Shown here: positions 11,025 through 22,829 of the stretch, in pieces | Layout: each line of letters begins with the position of its first letter | How positions within the stretch are numbered: position 1 is the stretch's first letter | Program-made: the position numbers and the translations under genes | Source of the DNA: Eutypella sp. D-1 | Taxonomy: Eukaryota; Ascomycota; Sordariomycetes; Xylariales; Diatrypaceae | Direction of reading: 5' to 3' | Length of the DNA: 64,000 bases | Assembly: GCA_023313575.1 (NCBI GenBank) | Contig: JAJTTP010000006.1 | Span: forward strand, 496,001 to 560,000 | The notes under the pieces: generated by a model | Seen by the model: the letters and a program-made list of their open reading frames with translations, nothing else | What the model was told of the DNA's origin: nothing | Database searches by the model: none

Positions 11025-12485
11025 ATGGCCCCTCTAGCGCGAATAAAATCGTCGCTCACTCGCATGCCAGTGGGAGTGGTAGCAGGGACTCTGAGCGCAA
11101 GGATGTCGCTGGTTTCTCTTCCTATGATGCGAGCCGCCGCCACGGCTATTCTATCAAAATGCTGTACATCATCATCTCTACCGCTGTCACCACCATTGCC
11201 GGTCCATTACCCACCATACGCTTCCCCGCTTTGTATCGGCAGGAGGCACTATCACACGACCCCGCACTCAGCTCCCGCACAGCCTTCGGCTCCTGACGCC
11301 CGCTGGCTCTCCGATCTCCTGGCTCGTTTGGGCCGGTGCATCATCTTTGGGTGCGGGCCCACCCAGGTAGATCGGGCCGCCAGAGTACTAAGCGCCCTCG
11401 CTACTGAGTGGCGCGGCCTGGTCGCTGGGAGCGAGGGGTTCCTCACGGGTGGACGTGGTAGGCGAGGTCTCGAAGGTCACCAGGTTGCCTGGGGCGAACA
11501 GGACAGTTTTGTAGGTTTTGTGTTTCTTTTGTGTTCTCTCACTTCGCTTCTTCACCATGGAATAGGGAGCTTCGGCGCCGGGAGTTCGAATACCGGGAAG
11601 GAGGTCAAGGTCATGCAGGTCAAGCGCCGAGTCTTCAATGGGAGCCTAGATTGGCATAAAATGAGTCGAGCTGGGGCTACATTGCATTCAAAGACCCCGA
11701 GCGGCTTATTGAAAGCCATTGAGAGATAGCAGGCGGGGTATGGCAGAATCGAGACAAGGAGTTTCTAAACAATTCGACCAGATCAGATAAGACAGTCGCT
11801 GACGACTAAGCTGGTTGGTAGCAACACGTGAACAACACAAATTACATCCGATGGGCCGAGTCCGCACGCGTCAACTGGATAACGCACTTCGCCGGCGTCG
11901 ACCCGGCGCACGGGGTTGAATGGCGCGACCTTATGAAGCCTAAGAACACGGGGCTGATCATGAAGAGCATCAAGGCGGATTTCAAGCTGGTGAGTGCTGC
12001 ATGCCGTCGTACCTTACGACAGCCTTTTGCCCCCCACCCCTCCCATCCCGTCTCAACCTTGGTATATATCCACGGCAATACTGTCGAAAAGGTCCAGCAG
12101 TTCACTTATGCATTCTTCGCTGCTATTATAGCCCGTCACCTACCCTGATAGGATATCGGTGTATCACAAGCTCCGCCTCAAGCCGGAGGCGTCCCATACA
12201 TCCCTCATACTGGACTGCGTCATCCTGTCGCACAGGCATCGGCGGGTGGCCGCTAGGACTGAAGAGGATGTCGCGATATACGACTACAGGGCGGGCCGGA
12301 AGACGACGATGCCACCGTTCGTCCTAGACGTCTTCCGAGACACGTGGCGGCAGCAGGAGGAGGAGGTCGGGAGGGCGAGAAATCGAATCTGGGAGCTGAT
12401 CAGGGAGGTGGAGGCACTCGAGAAGGAGACCTGGGACCGGGAAGACGCGGTGGAGGACCTGGGCGCTGCGGATAAGAAGAGCTGA
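11025..12485 (+). CDS. Mitochondrial 4HBT/hot-dog acyl-CoA thioesterase-like protein
   Basis: Three exons, 11025-11510, 11822-11989 and 12132-12485, joined in phase 0 with donors GTAGGT and GTGAGT and acceptors TAG and TAG, give 335 residues. The N-terminus is basic and Ser/Ala-rich (ARIKSSLTRMPVG onward) and ends near RRHYHTT, which looks like a mitochondrial targeting and cleavage region. The hot-dog part contains WGEQDSF joined by splicing to QHVNNTNYIRWAESARVNW. This is the 4-hydroxybenzoyl-CoA thioesterase signature, D-x-F-x-H-V-N-N followed by a Y-x-R-x-x-E helix. The C-terminus is a charged helix rich in Glu and Arg. The likely role is hydrolysis of an acyl-CoA or other thioester in the mitochondrion; the substrate is unknown. 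The chosen ATG is the first in the frame. Confidence 0.85.
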
Positions 12486-15169
12486 TCGCTTATTTCCACT
12501 CAGGTTTTCGCTAGGCAACCACTGGAACAAATAGCATGCCGTACCTGAGATCTGATATATGGGAATCATAGCCTGCTGCGAAATCCGATTTTGAATTGCC
12601 TGCTGTCGGGGCTTTGCTACAATCCCGGTTCCGTATCACGCACGGGCTTACACCCACCGCCCGCTTATATCCAATAACTCGATCTTCCATACGACCAATT
12701 GATGCGGGGATACTCCCCGGCATACGAGGCTCCAGAAAAAGGTACTCGCGCGGCCTGCAGCCCTACTACTTATAAGTATGCAATAGGAAAAAGGTAGTTA
12801 GTACTAGGTACTCAATCCATTTACAACCCTATTACCGTTGATAGATGGGTGCCCAGATGCCCCATAGATACCCTGGAGGATCCTCTATGTAATGCTATTT
12901 GCCATCTCTACTAAGTACCTCAGGGTAATTTCTTATCTGATCGTCAACGACCAGTCAAGTAACACGTTTGATTCAACGGTGAGGAGTTTCCTGGAAGGAT
13001 TGATAAATCAAGTAATCCCCGACGAAAGAACAGCCACTCATCGGCTCCTGCGGAAGTTCAATATTACCTAAGTGATCCCACCTACCGCCCCTTGTGTAAC
13101 GCCTAGCGGCACGAGCATCTGCTACATACTAGGGTAGGTACCTATAGTAGATATTTGGTATCTTGTGCAGGTGTGTACTTGTACATAATATGTTGTAGTA
13201 GGAATCCTTCGCGGTGGATGGGTATAACACCATGTGCTATTGGACACACAACTTATGCAAGTGGGCCGGGCCAACCATGTCCCCTATGTACCTAGGTATG
13301 TATGTATCTCGTTCCGTGGCGCAGATTTACATTGTACGTACAAATTCCTATACAGTCTGTAGTGCGACCCGTACCCAAGTCAGGGCACCCAGAGCCGCCG
13401 AGGCGCCGTCGATGAAAGTCTCGGGTGGACGGTAGAACCCGAGGATGGGGACCTCACACACCCGTGAGCGACGAAGCTCTGGTTTCGGGTTACCTACCAA
13501 GCGCCGAAGGAAGCACAGTAATCAGCCATAAAATGACTGATCTGATCATGGGCTCTCTCAGGTCATCATATATATATATATATATACACACACATACATA
13601 CTACTATATATACACGTACAGAGAGCAGCTCAAATTCCTCAAATGCCGCAGACATCGCCTACCACCACGTTGTTGTATGCAAGCGCGGCCTGATTTCCTG
13701 CTTCGGGAACCTCCGGGGAAACTACAGTAGCCGGGCCCGAAAGGGGACTCCGCTTAACCCGTCTCCTCTCGCACGCTAGGTAGGGGGTCGAGAGAGAAAT
13801 AGTTTGGCCCCAAGCATTGGCGAGCCATACATGGCAGCAACTCACACGCTCTACGGAGATCTCGGAACATAATATGGGCACATCAAAGCTTCACTTGAAC
13901 AATGCGAAACAAGACGCTCGCGAGGCATTGTTTAGAGTAGGAATAAGCTTGAGTAAAAAGATGCGACAAACGAACTCATTACTATCCCCTACTATTCTAC
14001 GTTTTCCTCACTTGTCATATTTCAAAAGTACTGTGCTCAACTAAGCTGAGAATCTGACTCGTGCACTTTTTTTCATCTGTCGCCAACCCTATTGGGCACT
14101 CAAATTCTGACAGTACACATATCTCTCGGCTCGGTAGAGAAAAGAGAGAAAATACATAATAATAACAATAATAACTAAGAGTAATAATAATGAGAGAAAA
14201 TATACATGAATTAAGATGAATACAGTTAGCCGCGTGTCCCAATATGTACTCGAGTCTGCAAATCTATTCGAACCCCCGTCCGCCCTATCCGTAGGACTCG
14301 TGCTAAACTACCCAATTAGTCTTTTTTAGCCACGCACCGGGGACACGCGACACATTGACACACGACACCCACACTCCGTAGAAGCCGGATCATCATTTTT
14401 GATTAGGGTTTTTACTTTTCTTTGTTCGGCGACTGGCCACTCTGCTTGTCCGCCACTTATCTTGTGCAGGGACTTATCTGGAGTTTAACTAGTGGGTTCC
14501 AGGACACTCTTGGTGTCAGCCCTTGGACCGCCGGCGCCTCTCGTGGGATGCCCATCGCTATGCGAAAGCGCCTCGTAGCCTCGTATTTTGACGTCATGAA
14601 AAGTGCCTGACTCTCCGGTACGACCGGATAGCCGGATGTGAAGTGGCAGACGTTGGTGGGGCCAGAGCGAAGAGGCAGGCAGAGAGGGAAAAAGATGAAA
14701 CCAGCGGGCTTTTGGGAACGAATATGGGTGCCTTGTAAAATGGGGGTTAGCCAAGAATAAAGTTAATGGTTGTTGGTAGGCATGCTGCGTGTGCATGTTG
14801 CATGGTGTGCGGCACCCCCGGCCTCTCTCTCCCCCCCCTCTCCCCTTTTTTTAAACTTCCCGCTGTGACGGCTTGGTGACCTCCGCAAAAAAAGAGGGAA
14901 AATAGAAGGAGATAAACTCAAAATTGACCCTGTTTTGTTGTTCAGTAAAAAGAGTTACGTCTAATAATTTAGACGCTCTCTGATCTTTATATCCATCATC
15001 TTTTTTATTTTCTTGGCTCGGGTTTGTTCGGATTTAATTATACGATATATACGATAAGGACAGGAGGGACGAAAGAGATATAGAGACAAGATAAGAGGGA
15101 AAAGAAAAAAGAAAAGAAAAAAGTGAAAAAAAAAGAAAAGAAAAAAAAAGAAACAACACTCGTGAAACC
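12486..15169. other. Intergenic region upstream of the PAP2 gene
   Basis: 2.7 kb without a recognisable gene. It contains a TACCTAGGTA palindrome at 13289-13298, an AT/AC microsatellite at about 13567-13595 and a purine-rich tract at about 15058-15160 directly before the PAP2 start codon. Short open frames show no family motif. Confidence 0.6.
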
Positions 15170-16710
15170 ATGTCTATAGGGGCGTTCGCCGAGCCCCTCG
15201 TGGTGATCACACTGCTGTTTGGTGGCGTCTACGTGAACCGAAACACGCGGTATGCGCTGGGCTCGAGGAAACGAGGCGGGAACAACAAAACCACCGCCGC
15301 CGCCGATTCCAACGACGATGTCTGGGAAGCCGACTCCGACGCCTCCTCCTCGGCGACCCTCACGGACGACCTAGCCGAGAGGGGCGGCCTCCTCTCGCCC
15401 CTCCGGACGGCGCAGGACGAACCGAAGTGGAGGACCCGCGAGGTCGGCGTAGGGCGCTTCAGGACGCGGGTCACTTCCCCGAACACGCGCGTCTTCAAGG
15501 ACTACTTCCTCAGCAGGCTGCTCGTCAAATTCCCGTTCCTCGTCGAGGTCTGGTACTGGGCCCTCATCTACTGGGTAAGTGATATATATAACCCGAAGAA
15601 GAAAAAGAAGAAATACCGCGGGCTAGCCTTCCGGGACTCCGACCGGCCGGTGATGGTGGCCTATCTTCTCTGGCATGACATGACGCTTACCAATTTCGTT
15701 TCAAACCTATAGGTATACCAACTCGGGCGAGCCTTTTCGGCGTTGACGCTCGTCGAGGGGACGGTCAACGTGGCGCGGCACCACGCGCTGCAGGTGATTC
15801 ACGTCGAGCAGCGGCTGCGGATCTTCTGGGAGCCGGCGATGCAGAAGGCGGTTCTGAACCACGAGTTCTTCATGCGCTGGATCAACCGCGTCTACTCGTT
15901 CATCCACATCCCCGGCACCATCTTCTTCCTCGCCTGGCTCTTCTACTACACCACGAGGTCGACGGCCGGGACCCGGAATAGGGGCGGCGCCTCCGCCGCG
16001 AGCGAGCGCCAGGAGGAGAAGGATCGGGACGGCGCGGACGGCAATCCCACCGGTCCTGCCCTTTACCAGGCTCGTCGCCGCACCATGGCCATGTGCAACC
16101 TGCTCGCCTTCGTCGTCTTCACCACCTGGCCGTGCATGCCGCCGCGGTTGCTGAGTGATCCGGCCGCGCACGGCGCCGATGCCGATGAGGGCCGCCGCTA
16201 CGGCTTCGTCGATACCGTCCACGGTGAGGGCGGTGAGAGCAGCGTGTGGACACAGAATAAGTTCTGCAACCAGTACGGTATGTGTCGATCGTCCTAATTT
16301 CCAAACCATCTAACGTACCCATTGACCGAACCTTCCACTAACCCTTTTTTCCATTCCCAGCCGCCATGCCATCTCTGCATTTCGGGTACTCACTTCTGAT
16401 CGGCCTGACGGTGGCACTGGTGCCGCTGTCGGCGGAGCGGTCGCGGCGGCAGGTGTTCTCGGTACCCCTGTTCGGGTCGCGGCTGCGGGTGCGTCTGCCG
16501 TCGCTTTCGCGGGTGGGGTGCCTGGCGATCGGGTTCGCGTACCCGGCGCTGATCTTCGTTGCCATCGTCGTCACCGCTAACCACTTCATCCTCGACGCCG
16601 TCGCCGGCGCCTGCGTCTGCGCCGCCGCCTGGGTCGGAAACCGCGCCCTCCTCAACCTACTCCCCCTCGAGGACTACTTCCTCTGGTGCGTTCGCATCCA
16701 CAAGCCGTGA
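15170..16710 (+). CDS. PAP2-superfamily integral membrane protein (Aur1/Ipt1-like phosphotransferase or phosphatase)
   Basis: Three exons, 15170-15574, 15713-16277 and 16361-16710, give 439 residues. Splice sites are GTAAGT/TAG and GTATGT/CAG. The first transmembrane segment is near residues 7-22 (PLVVITLLFGGVYV), followed by a Ser/Asp-rich loop. More hydrophobic segments follow (VEVWYWALIYW, PGTIFFLAWLFYY, CNLLAFVVFTTWP). Three PAP2-like motifs are visible: CMPPRLL, then AAMPSLHFGYSLLIG with the active-site His, then VTANHFILDAVAG with the second His and Asp. Proteins of this kind resemble inositol-phosphorylceramide synthase Aur1 and relatives acting on lipids in the ER or Golgi. Whether this one is a synthase or a lipid phosphatase cannot be told. 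It converges on Pet127. Confidence 0.87.
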
Positions 16711-17711
16711 GCGAGGACGCTTGCGCTTGTCTGCCTATCTGTCTGCCCTATGTTGGGCAGAGTAGAGCCAGGCCGGCACGCACGCACGCACGCACGCACG
16801 CGTTTCTGATGTTTCGTCATCTGGGAATGCCGGCATGAGGTATGAGGTTCAGATGCATACGACGACGTAGACAAAATAGTCCAATCGGTATCGAGACTAC
16901 CCCCGCCGGTAGGGCAGGTCGCATAGAGGAGGGGAGGGGAGGGGATGTCCTGATTTCAGGGGATGATCGATCATAACCTGCGTTTGGATATAGAAAGCCA
17001 ACATTTTCTTCTTGGCTTATACCGCTGTTGTATATACCGAGGAGACGGCACTGTCTTTTGGATTTCTTTTTTGTTCGAAGCATACACGCGTAATAGTAAT
17101 TCGACGAACTTGCAACACACACACACATAAAAGCCTCAAAATCCGAATATTGTTATTGGTGTTGCGTAGATCTAGATCGTGCCTGATGTGTGTAATGTAA
17201 TACATGTCTCAACTCGTCCGAAACATAGGGATAGGGCGCAGCACAGCGTGGGTTCTCACTTTTTTTTTTTTTTTTCCTTTTTTCGCAAATGAATGGACTT
17301 TCGGACATTGTATTTAAAGAGCCGGGTTGGGATTTCTTTTTTTTTCTCCTTCCTGAGCGAGCGCGAAATAACCTAACATACATGTGTACATGATGACATT
17401 GGGACTATTACTTGGAATCGTTCATATCATACAGAGTGAAGCTGTGCTGTGCTGTCCTACCCCCACCCCCCCCCCCCTTTTTTCTTCAACACTTAGCTTT
17501 ACACACCTCGCGTAAGACAAGTGCAACCCGCAAAGAGCTAAGGTCACCCTCCCCCTAGTCTTGTGTCCCCCTCCCCCCAAAACAAGTGCTAACCATCGTC
17601 TATCTAATCTTCCACGATGCGCTCGCTGCACAAGGCGTCATCCCAGTGTCACTGGACTGATCAAGCGAGTATGCAGTATGCCAATCAAGACAACGTCCCC
17701 GAATCTCACTT
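16711..17711. other. Convergent 3' region with CACG repeat
   Basis: 1.0 kb between the stop codons of the PAP2 (+) and Pet127 (-) genes. It has a (CACG)6 microsatellite at 16777-16800, T-runs at about 17261-17283 and a C-run near 17465. No gene was seen. Confidence 0.6.
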
Positions 17712-20700
17712 TTACGCGCTGTCAGACGTCGACTTCTCCTTGGCCTCACTGTCTTCTTCACTGTGAGGCTGCACGACATCCTCCTCAGCGGTTTCGACGA
17801 TGCTATCCTCCTCAGCGGCGTCGACAGTGACATCCTGATCAGAGGTGTCGACAATGGTACTCTCAACGGTTTCGGTAGTGACACCCTGATCAGAGGTGTC
17901 GACAATGGTACTCTCAACGGTTTCGGTAGTGACATCCTCATCAGCGGTTTCGACAATGATGTCCTCATCAGCGGCTTTGACAGGGACATCCTCACCAGCG
18001 GTTTCGACAATGCCATCGTCTTCAGCAGCTTCGACATTGGCATCCTCATCAATGAGCCCAATATCGCTGGCATTGATCGCGGGGGTCTCAGTCTGAGTCT
18101 CAGTCTCAGTCTTAGTCTCATTCTCAGCCGCCTGCTCACCGGCCACATCGACACTAGGCGCATCGTCGTCGGCGACGTCGATATCGAAGTCGTCGACGAC
18201 GTCAACCGGGATGGGGTCCTTCCGGAGGGCGGGCGCCGGAGGGGCGCCGCCGAAGACATCCTCCCACTTGAGGGGGTCCTTGCTGTCGACGACGTGGACG
18301 GGGTGGAGGGGACCGCGCTCCTCCTCGCGGGCCCTCCAGGCGCGGCCCTTGGCCGTGTGCGTCTCCAGCTTGCCGCGGAACATCTTGTACCACTCCGAGT
18401 CCCGGTCCCCGACGTCCTCGAACTCCTTCTGCCGCCGGTTCTTGCACTGCTCGTAGAACCGGCGGGCGCGGGCGTCCGGAAGTTCCTCGATGTTGTATTC
18501 CACGACCCAGTCGTCCTCCTTGCTGAGCCTCTCGGGGCGGGCGACGTACTGCCCGTTAACTTTGTTCTTGATGGTCAGAACCATGCCGAGGATCTCTCCC
18601 TGTTCAGCCTCTTCTTTAGGCTGTTCGGCAGCATCCTTGTTGTTCTCAGCGACATCCGAAGCCTTTGAGTCTGTGCCATCGGACGCGCCCGCCTTCGCTT
18701 CCCCGTCGACCTCAGCAGCGGTCATAGTCGGCGTATCGGACTGCGACTCAGTAGACTCCTGACCCGCAGTGCTGCCCAATTTATCGGACTCGATGACTCT
18801 TGCTCGAGATATCATCTCGCCTAGAATCCGCTCAAACGCCTTGAGCTTAGACTTATCATTTAATGCATCATCAGTGTCCTCTCTTGAGGCGGATGCCCCA
18901 TCCATCCTTTGCGCCATTCGTACAATCAGGTCCTTCAACGGAGACATATCTGAGGCGTTAGCTGAGTCATCCTTCGACTCGGCCACGTCGTCCTCGTCCG
19001 CCTCGTCCGCCTCGTCATCCTTCTCTTCCTGCTCCTGGGAGGCTGTCTCCTCATTGGTCTCAGTCTTCTCCATGTCTTCCACAGAGCTAACCGTAGCCGA
19101 GTCCTGAGATGCTGTCTCATCAACAGAGACGGAAGTCTCTGAATCGGATATAACATCGTCATTATTCGCTTGGCTGTCCGCGGCAACGGCAGCTTCATGA
19201 GATGCTTCCTCTGCAGGTTGCGCATCGTGGGACTGTTCGGCATCTGCATCAGGCGAGGTCTCGGCAGCTGTCTCGCTAGCGACCGCCTCTCCGTCCTCAC
19301 CGGCGACTTCTTCCGATACATCCTCTGCGGACTCTGTGGCCTTAGGGAGTTCAGTGCCGGTGATAGCCGTGAGCAGAGCGTCGACATAATCACGTGCCTC
19401 CTCAGATGATCTCGCGCGCATGAGGCCACTCTGCTCAAGTGCGTCTTCGATAGCTTCCCGGACGATACCGACGCCGTCTTCGTCGTCCTCCATAGCCTCT
19501 TCGACGGCCTGGCGGACCTCTTCCCAGGCAGCATCGCTTTGTACTTCCTCACTCTTGGGCGCTTCAGTAACCTCGATCTCCTCGTCCTCTGCGGCGACGT
19601 CCTCCTGACTTTCGACGACCGGCTCGGGCTCTTCAACCACCTTGTTCAATCCCATAACCTCGCGTTCAAAAGCTTCAATGGATGCTTTGCTCGCACTTTG
19701 TACCTCGTCGATGTCCTCTGGAGTAACGGGCTTCGCGAAAATATACATGAACGGCGAGCCCACTGACGCTCTCGTTTCGAAATGGAGGCGTAATGACTGC
19801 TTCGGGAACTTCTTCGTTGCGCGGTCAAATATCCTGTTCAGCAGACTGAGGCTGAACTTGAATTCTCGGTGGCCAAGAATGACGTTGGTTGTTCCGTGTA
19901 GCGCGAGGTCCATGTCGCGGAGGGGAATATACTGGAAACCAAAGATACGCTGGGTATTGTGGAACGCAACAAAAATGCCGTCCATGCGACCCATGCGAAC
20001 TTGAAGGGAGTATTTCAAGAAGGCAGATCTCATCATATCATAATACTCGCGCTCGAAAGACTCCCATTGGCCAAGGCTGTTGCGTATCTCGTAGCCGAGA
20101 CCTTTTTCGAACCCTTTCGCATCCATACGAATAGAGATCACGGCACGGGTCTTCAGGTCGAACATGCCTGTGCCGGGCATTCTTGGGTCATAGGCATCAA
20201 GCTGGGAACGCATCATGAAGTCTTGGAAACCGGTGTAATGGTATGCCTCGGCAGCGTCACGCTCTTCCTGGGTAATCTGGTCAGAGTTGACGTGTCGGTA
20301 CCTCTCATATTCCTCTTTAGGAAGAGTCAGGAGCTTCTCCATCGACTTTCCAAGCATGCTGAGAATGTTTGCCGTGTCAAATTCTTTATCAGCATCAATA
20401 GCGTAGGTGCCATCTTTCCAGTGCAAGAAAATCGCGGCGGGGGCCCGAAGGATCTTGGTGTATTGGACAGAATCAGGCTCGATGCTCCGCGACAACATTC
20501 CGGTGTTGATGTTCCTCCAGGATGACAGAAGATAGTGGAAGTGAGACAACATGGAGGTCATACTAGAAGTTGACCCCGTGTACTTCTTCTTACGATCCTT
20601 GGCAATTTTGATCAAGGTGTTGTCCTTAGAAGATGTCACGTATTGCTTCAAAGCATTGAAATCGAATTCCTGGAGTGGCATGATCTTGGAAAGATAGGGG

Positions 20701-21651
20701 TCGAAATTGAAGACTCTCGAGCGCGGATCCTGGAGATAATAGACACCCGGATTAAACAGAACTCTGTCCAAGCCGTACGATAGCGGCGGAACGGGTGGCA
20801 TGGCTGTCTTGATAGGCTTGAGGAACAAGTTTTTGGACTGGATCTCGGAAATAGCTAATTTCGGAGCCTGCCCCTTTTGCTTCTTGGATGTCTCTTTCTT
20901 GGGCACCTCCTTCTCCTTCTTGGATGCTCCCTTCTTGGATGCCTCCTTCTTGACTGCCTCTTTCTTGGATGCCTCCTTCTTAGACGTCTCCTTGGATGGC
21001 TCTGGGTACGTCGCCTGAGGGGATTCGGTAGTCGAGCCGATTGCACTGTACGGGACCTTGGGTTCTCCTTTGGACGTTGAATCTTTGGACTTGGCTTTGG
21101 CTTGTTGCTTCTGGGGTGTATTCTTCACAAATGTCGTGGTCTTTATTCCGTCTACTGACACGGTCTCCCTCTTGGCGGATTTCTTTACGGTGGCGGGTTT
21201 GGTGGTAGCAGCCTTCTTAGGAGCAGTAGTGGCGGGTTTATCGGGAGAGACTCTGGCGGCGGCAGCATTAGCTGCCTCTATCGCCTTCCGTAAAGCAGCA
21301 ATGTCAGGACTAAATGTAAAGGCGCCCTTTCCAGCCTTCTGCGCATCCGCGTTCTTCGAAGTTCCCTCAGTTGCGCCTCCATCAGACGACTTGGCATTCT
21401 CTCCGGCGTCGGCTTTCTTGCCACTCGCTGTATGGGCGATATGCCCAACATCGATGTTTTGAGCAGCGAGGACGTTTTTCAAGGCGGCGAGAGCTCCTTG
21501 CAATACATGCAGCTGACGCTCATTATCAATTTGCCCTTCATTCTGCTTCTTGGCGGTAGATTTTTGAGCCTTTGCCTTCTTCTTTTTCTTTTTTGACGAT
21601 GAAGAGTCTGGTGATGCAACCGATGCAGCGGAGGAAGTAGTCGGTGATTCT

Positions 21652-21686
<35 letters not shown>

Positions 21687-21953
21687 AGCCGATTGTGTGG
21701 ATGAAGATGGTGGGGGGTGAGGAGGGGCTATGTTATCAGGGGAATTGGAAGTAGCTGAAGGATTTTCGACAGCCGGAGCAGCATGTCGCGCAGTGGTAGA
21801 AAGGAGTCTATCATGATGATGAGGAATCAGAGTAACCCGTGGAGCAACAGTTGCGGCTGCTGAGACCAAAGAAACATTAGAAGCCGCAAGACATGATGCG
21901 CATATGTAGGAAGCTCCAACGTGGCGCGCAGCACGGGTGCTCAAATGAAGCAT
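17712..21953 (-). CDS. PET127: Pet127-family mitochondrial RNA-processing exonuclease, with long acidic tail
   Basis: Uninterrupted frame of 1413 residues. The N-terminus (LHLSTRAARHVGAS, then RLLSTTARHAAPA) looks like a mitochondrial presequence. It is followed by Lys/Ala/Ser-rich linkers with repeats of KKEASKKE near residues 320-350. The conserved Pet127 core runs from about 373 (NLFLKPIKTAMPPVPPLSYG) to about 745 (FAKPVTPEDID). It contains PGTGMFDLKTRAV, whose D599-x-K601 fits the (D/E)xK part of the PD-(D/E)XK nuclease fold assigned to yeast Pet127. Yeast Pet127 is a mitochondrial 5'-to-3' exoribonuclease used in RNA maturation and intron decay (established knowledge). The last 660 residues are acidic and Ser/Thr-rich, end in tandem repeats, and include a basic patch (RARRFYEQCKNRRQKEF). 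It is divergent from the WDR83 gene. The function of the tail is unknown. Confidence 0.9.
17827..17928. repeat. Two tandem 51-bp coding repeats in the Pet127 tail
   Basis: Units begin at 17827 and 17878 and are nearly identical. Diverged 27-bp units with the core CATCCTCATCAGCGG follow to about 18010. In the minus-strand protein they give repeated VESTIVDTSDQ-type segments. Units are multiples of three, so copy-number change would not shift the frame. Confidence 0.9.
21652..21684. repeat. (GTC)11 trinucleotide run coding poly-Thr
   Basis: A trinucleotide run within the Pet127 frame encodes a stretch of Thr near residues 91-101, just after the presequence. It is a plausible length-polymorphic site. 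Confidence 0.9.
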
Positions 21954-22829
21954 TGGGAATGCTGTTCGTATACAGATGTGTATACCGATAGTGTATCTTA
22001 GGTAGTTTTATGTTTTGTTGAAATCGTGGGTCTTAGAAAGAAAATTGACCTTAAGGTAGAAGGGCAAGGTTGTGTGTTGTGTAAGATTTTTTTCTTCTAA
22101 AAACTTCCTTTTGCTTTTTTTATCCAAAGAAAAAAAAAAATTGAATAGAATTAAGGGTCGAGACTTCCTTAACGCTGTCTGCTTCTTTTACTGCCCCGAT
22201 GCTCCGACTTGGTGGAAATCAAAACTTTTTTTTTGGCTCGAATGCGACGGCCATTTTCTACTTTTTGAGCCCCTCTTATTGGTTCAAATGCCCTTTAAAC
22301 CCATTTGGCTATTCTCTTTATCGCTTATCTGTTTCCATTAGTGGGGTGAATGCCCCCGACGACGACGACGCGCTTTTTGACTTTACATCACCACTAAAAG
22401 TTGCTAGCGCATTGAGTGAGTACCAGGTACCTATCGAAGTAAGTACTTAAGTACCTACTAGATGCCATTGAATATTGGCAGCTGCTTCCAGCTATTACGA
22501 GTATGTACCTGAACACTTCCAGCCAGCTCAACATTGGAAATCACCTGCAGCCAACCAGTTCGGTTTGAAAGAATTCGGAGTGACAAGTCCGGGTATGGGA
22601 TGGTGTTGAAATGATTTGAAGCCATATTCGTCCTTGTTTAATCGACCGCCACCCCACTCACCTAACGGAGACAGGAGAAGACATATAAAAAGAGAGTCGA
22701 CAACCCGCCCAGTCTATGTAGACGCGCCACGTGATCTATCCATATACATACCTCCTACCCATCGTCGTCCACGCCCCCCCGACAGGTAGGTCATGGATAA
22801 GACGAGAACCACGAGAACAGTGAGAAGGA
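21954..22829. promoter_or_regulatory. Divergent promoter region of the Pet127 and WDR83 genes
   Basis: 876 bp separate the two start codons. It is AT-rich near Pet127 and contains several GTACCT/AGGTAC elements at about 22420-22460. No other gene was seen. Promoter assignment is from layout. Confidence 0.5.

Noticed and set aside
13567..13595. AT/AC dinucleotide run as a possible origin or structural element
   Set aside because: It is a short ordinary microsatellite with no supporting features.
17763..18668. Plus-strand open frame of 301 codons opposite the Pet127 tail
   Set aside because: It arises from the triplet-based repeats and GC-rich codons of the real minus-strand gene. Repeats mirror those of Pet127.
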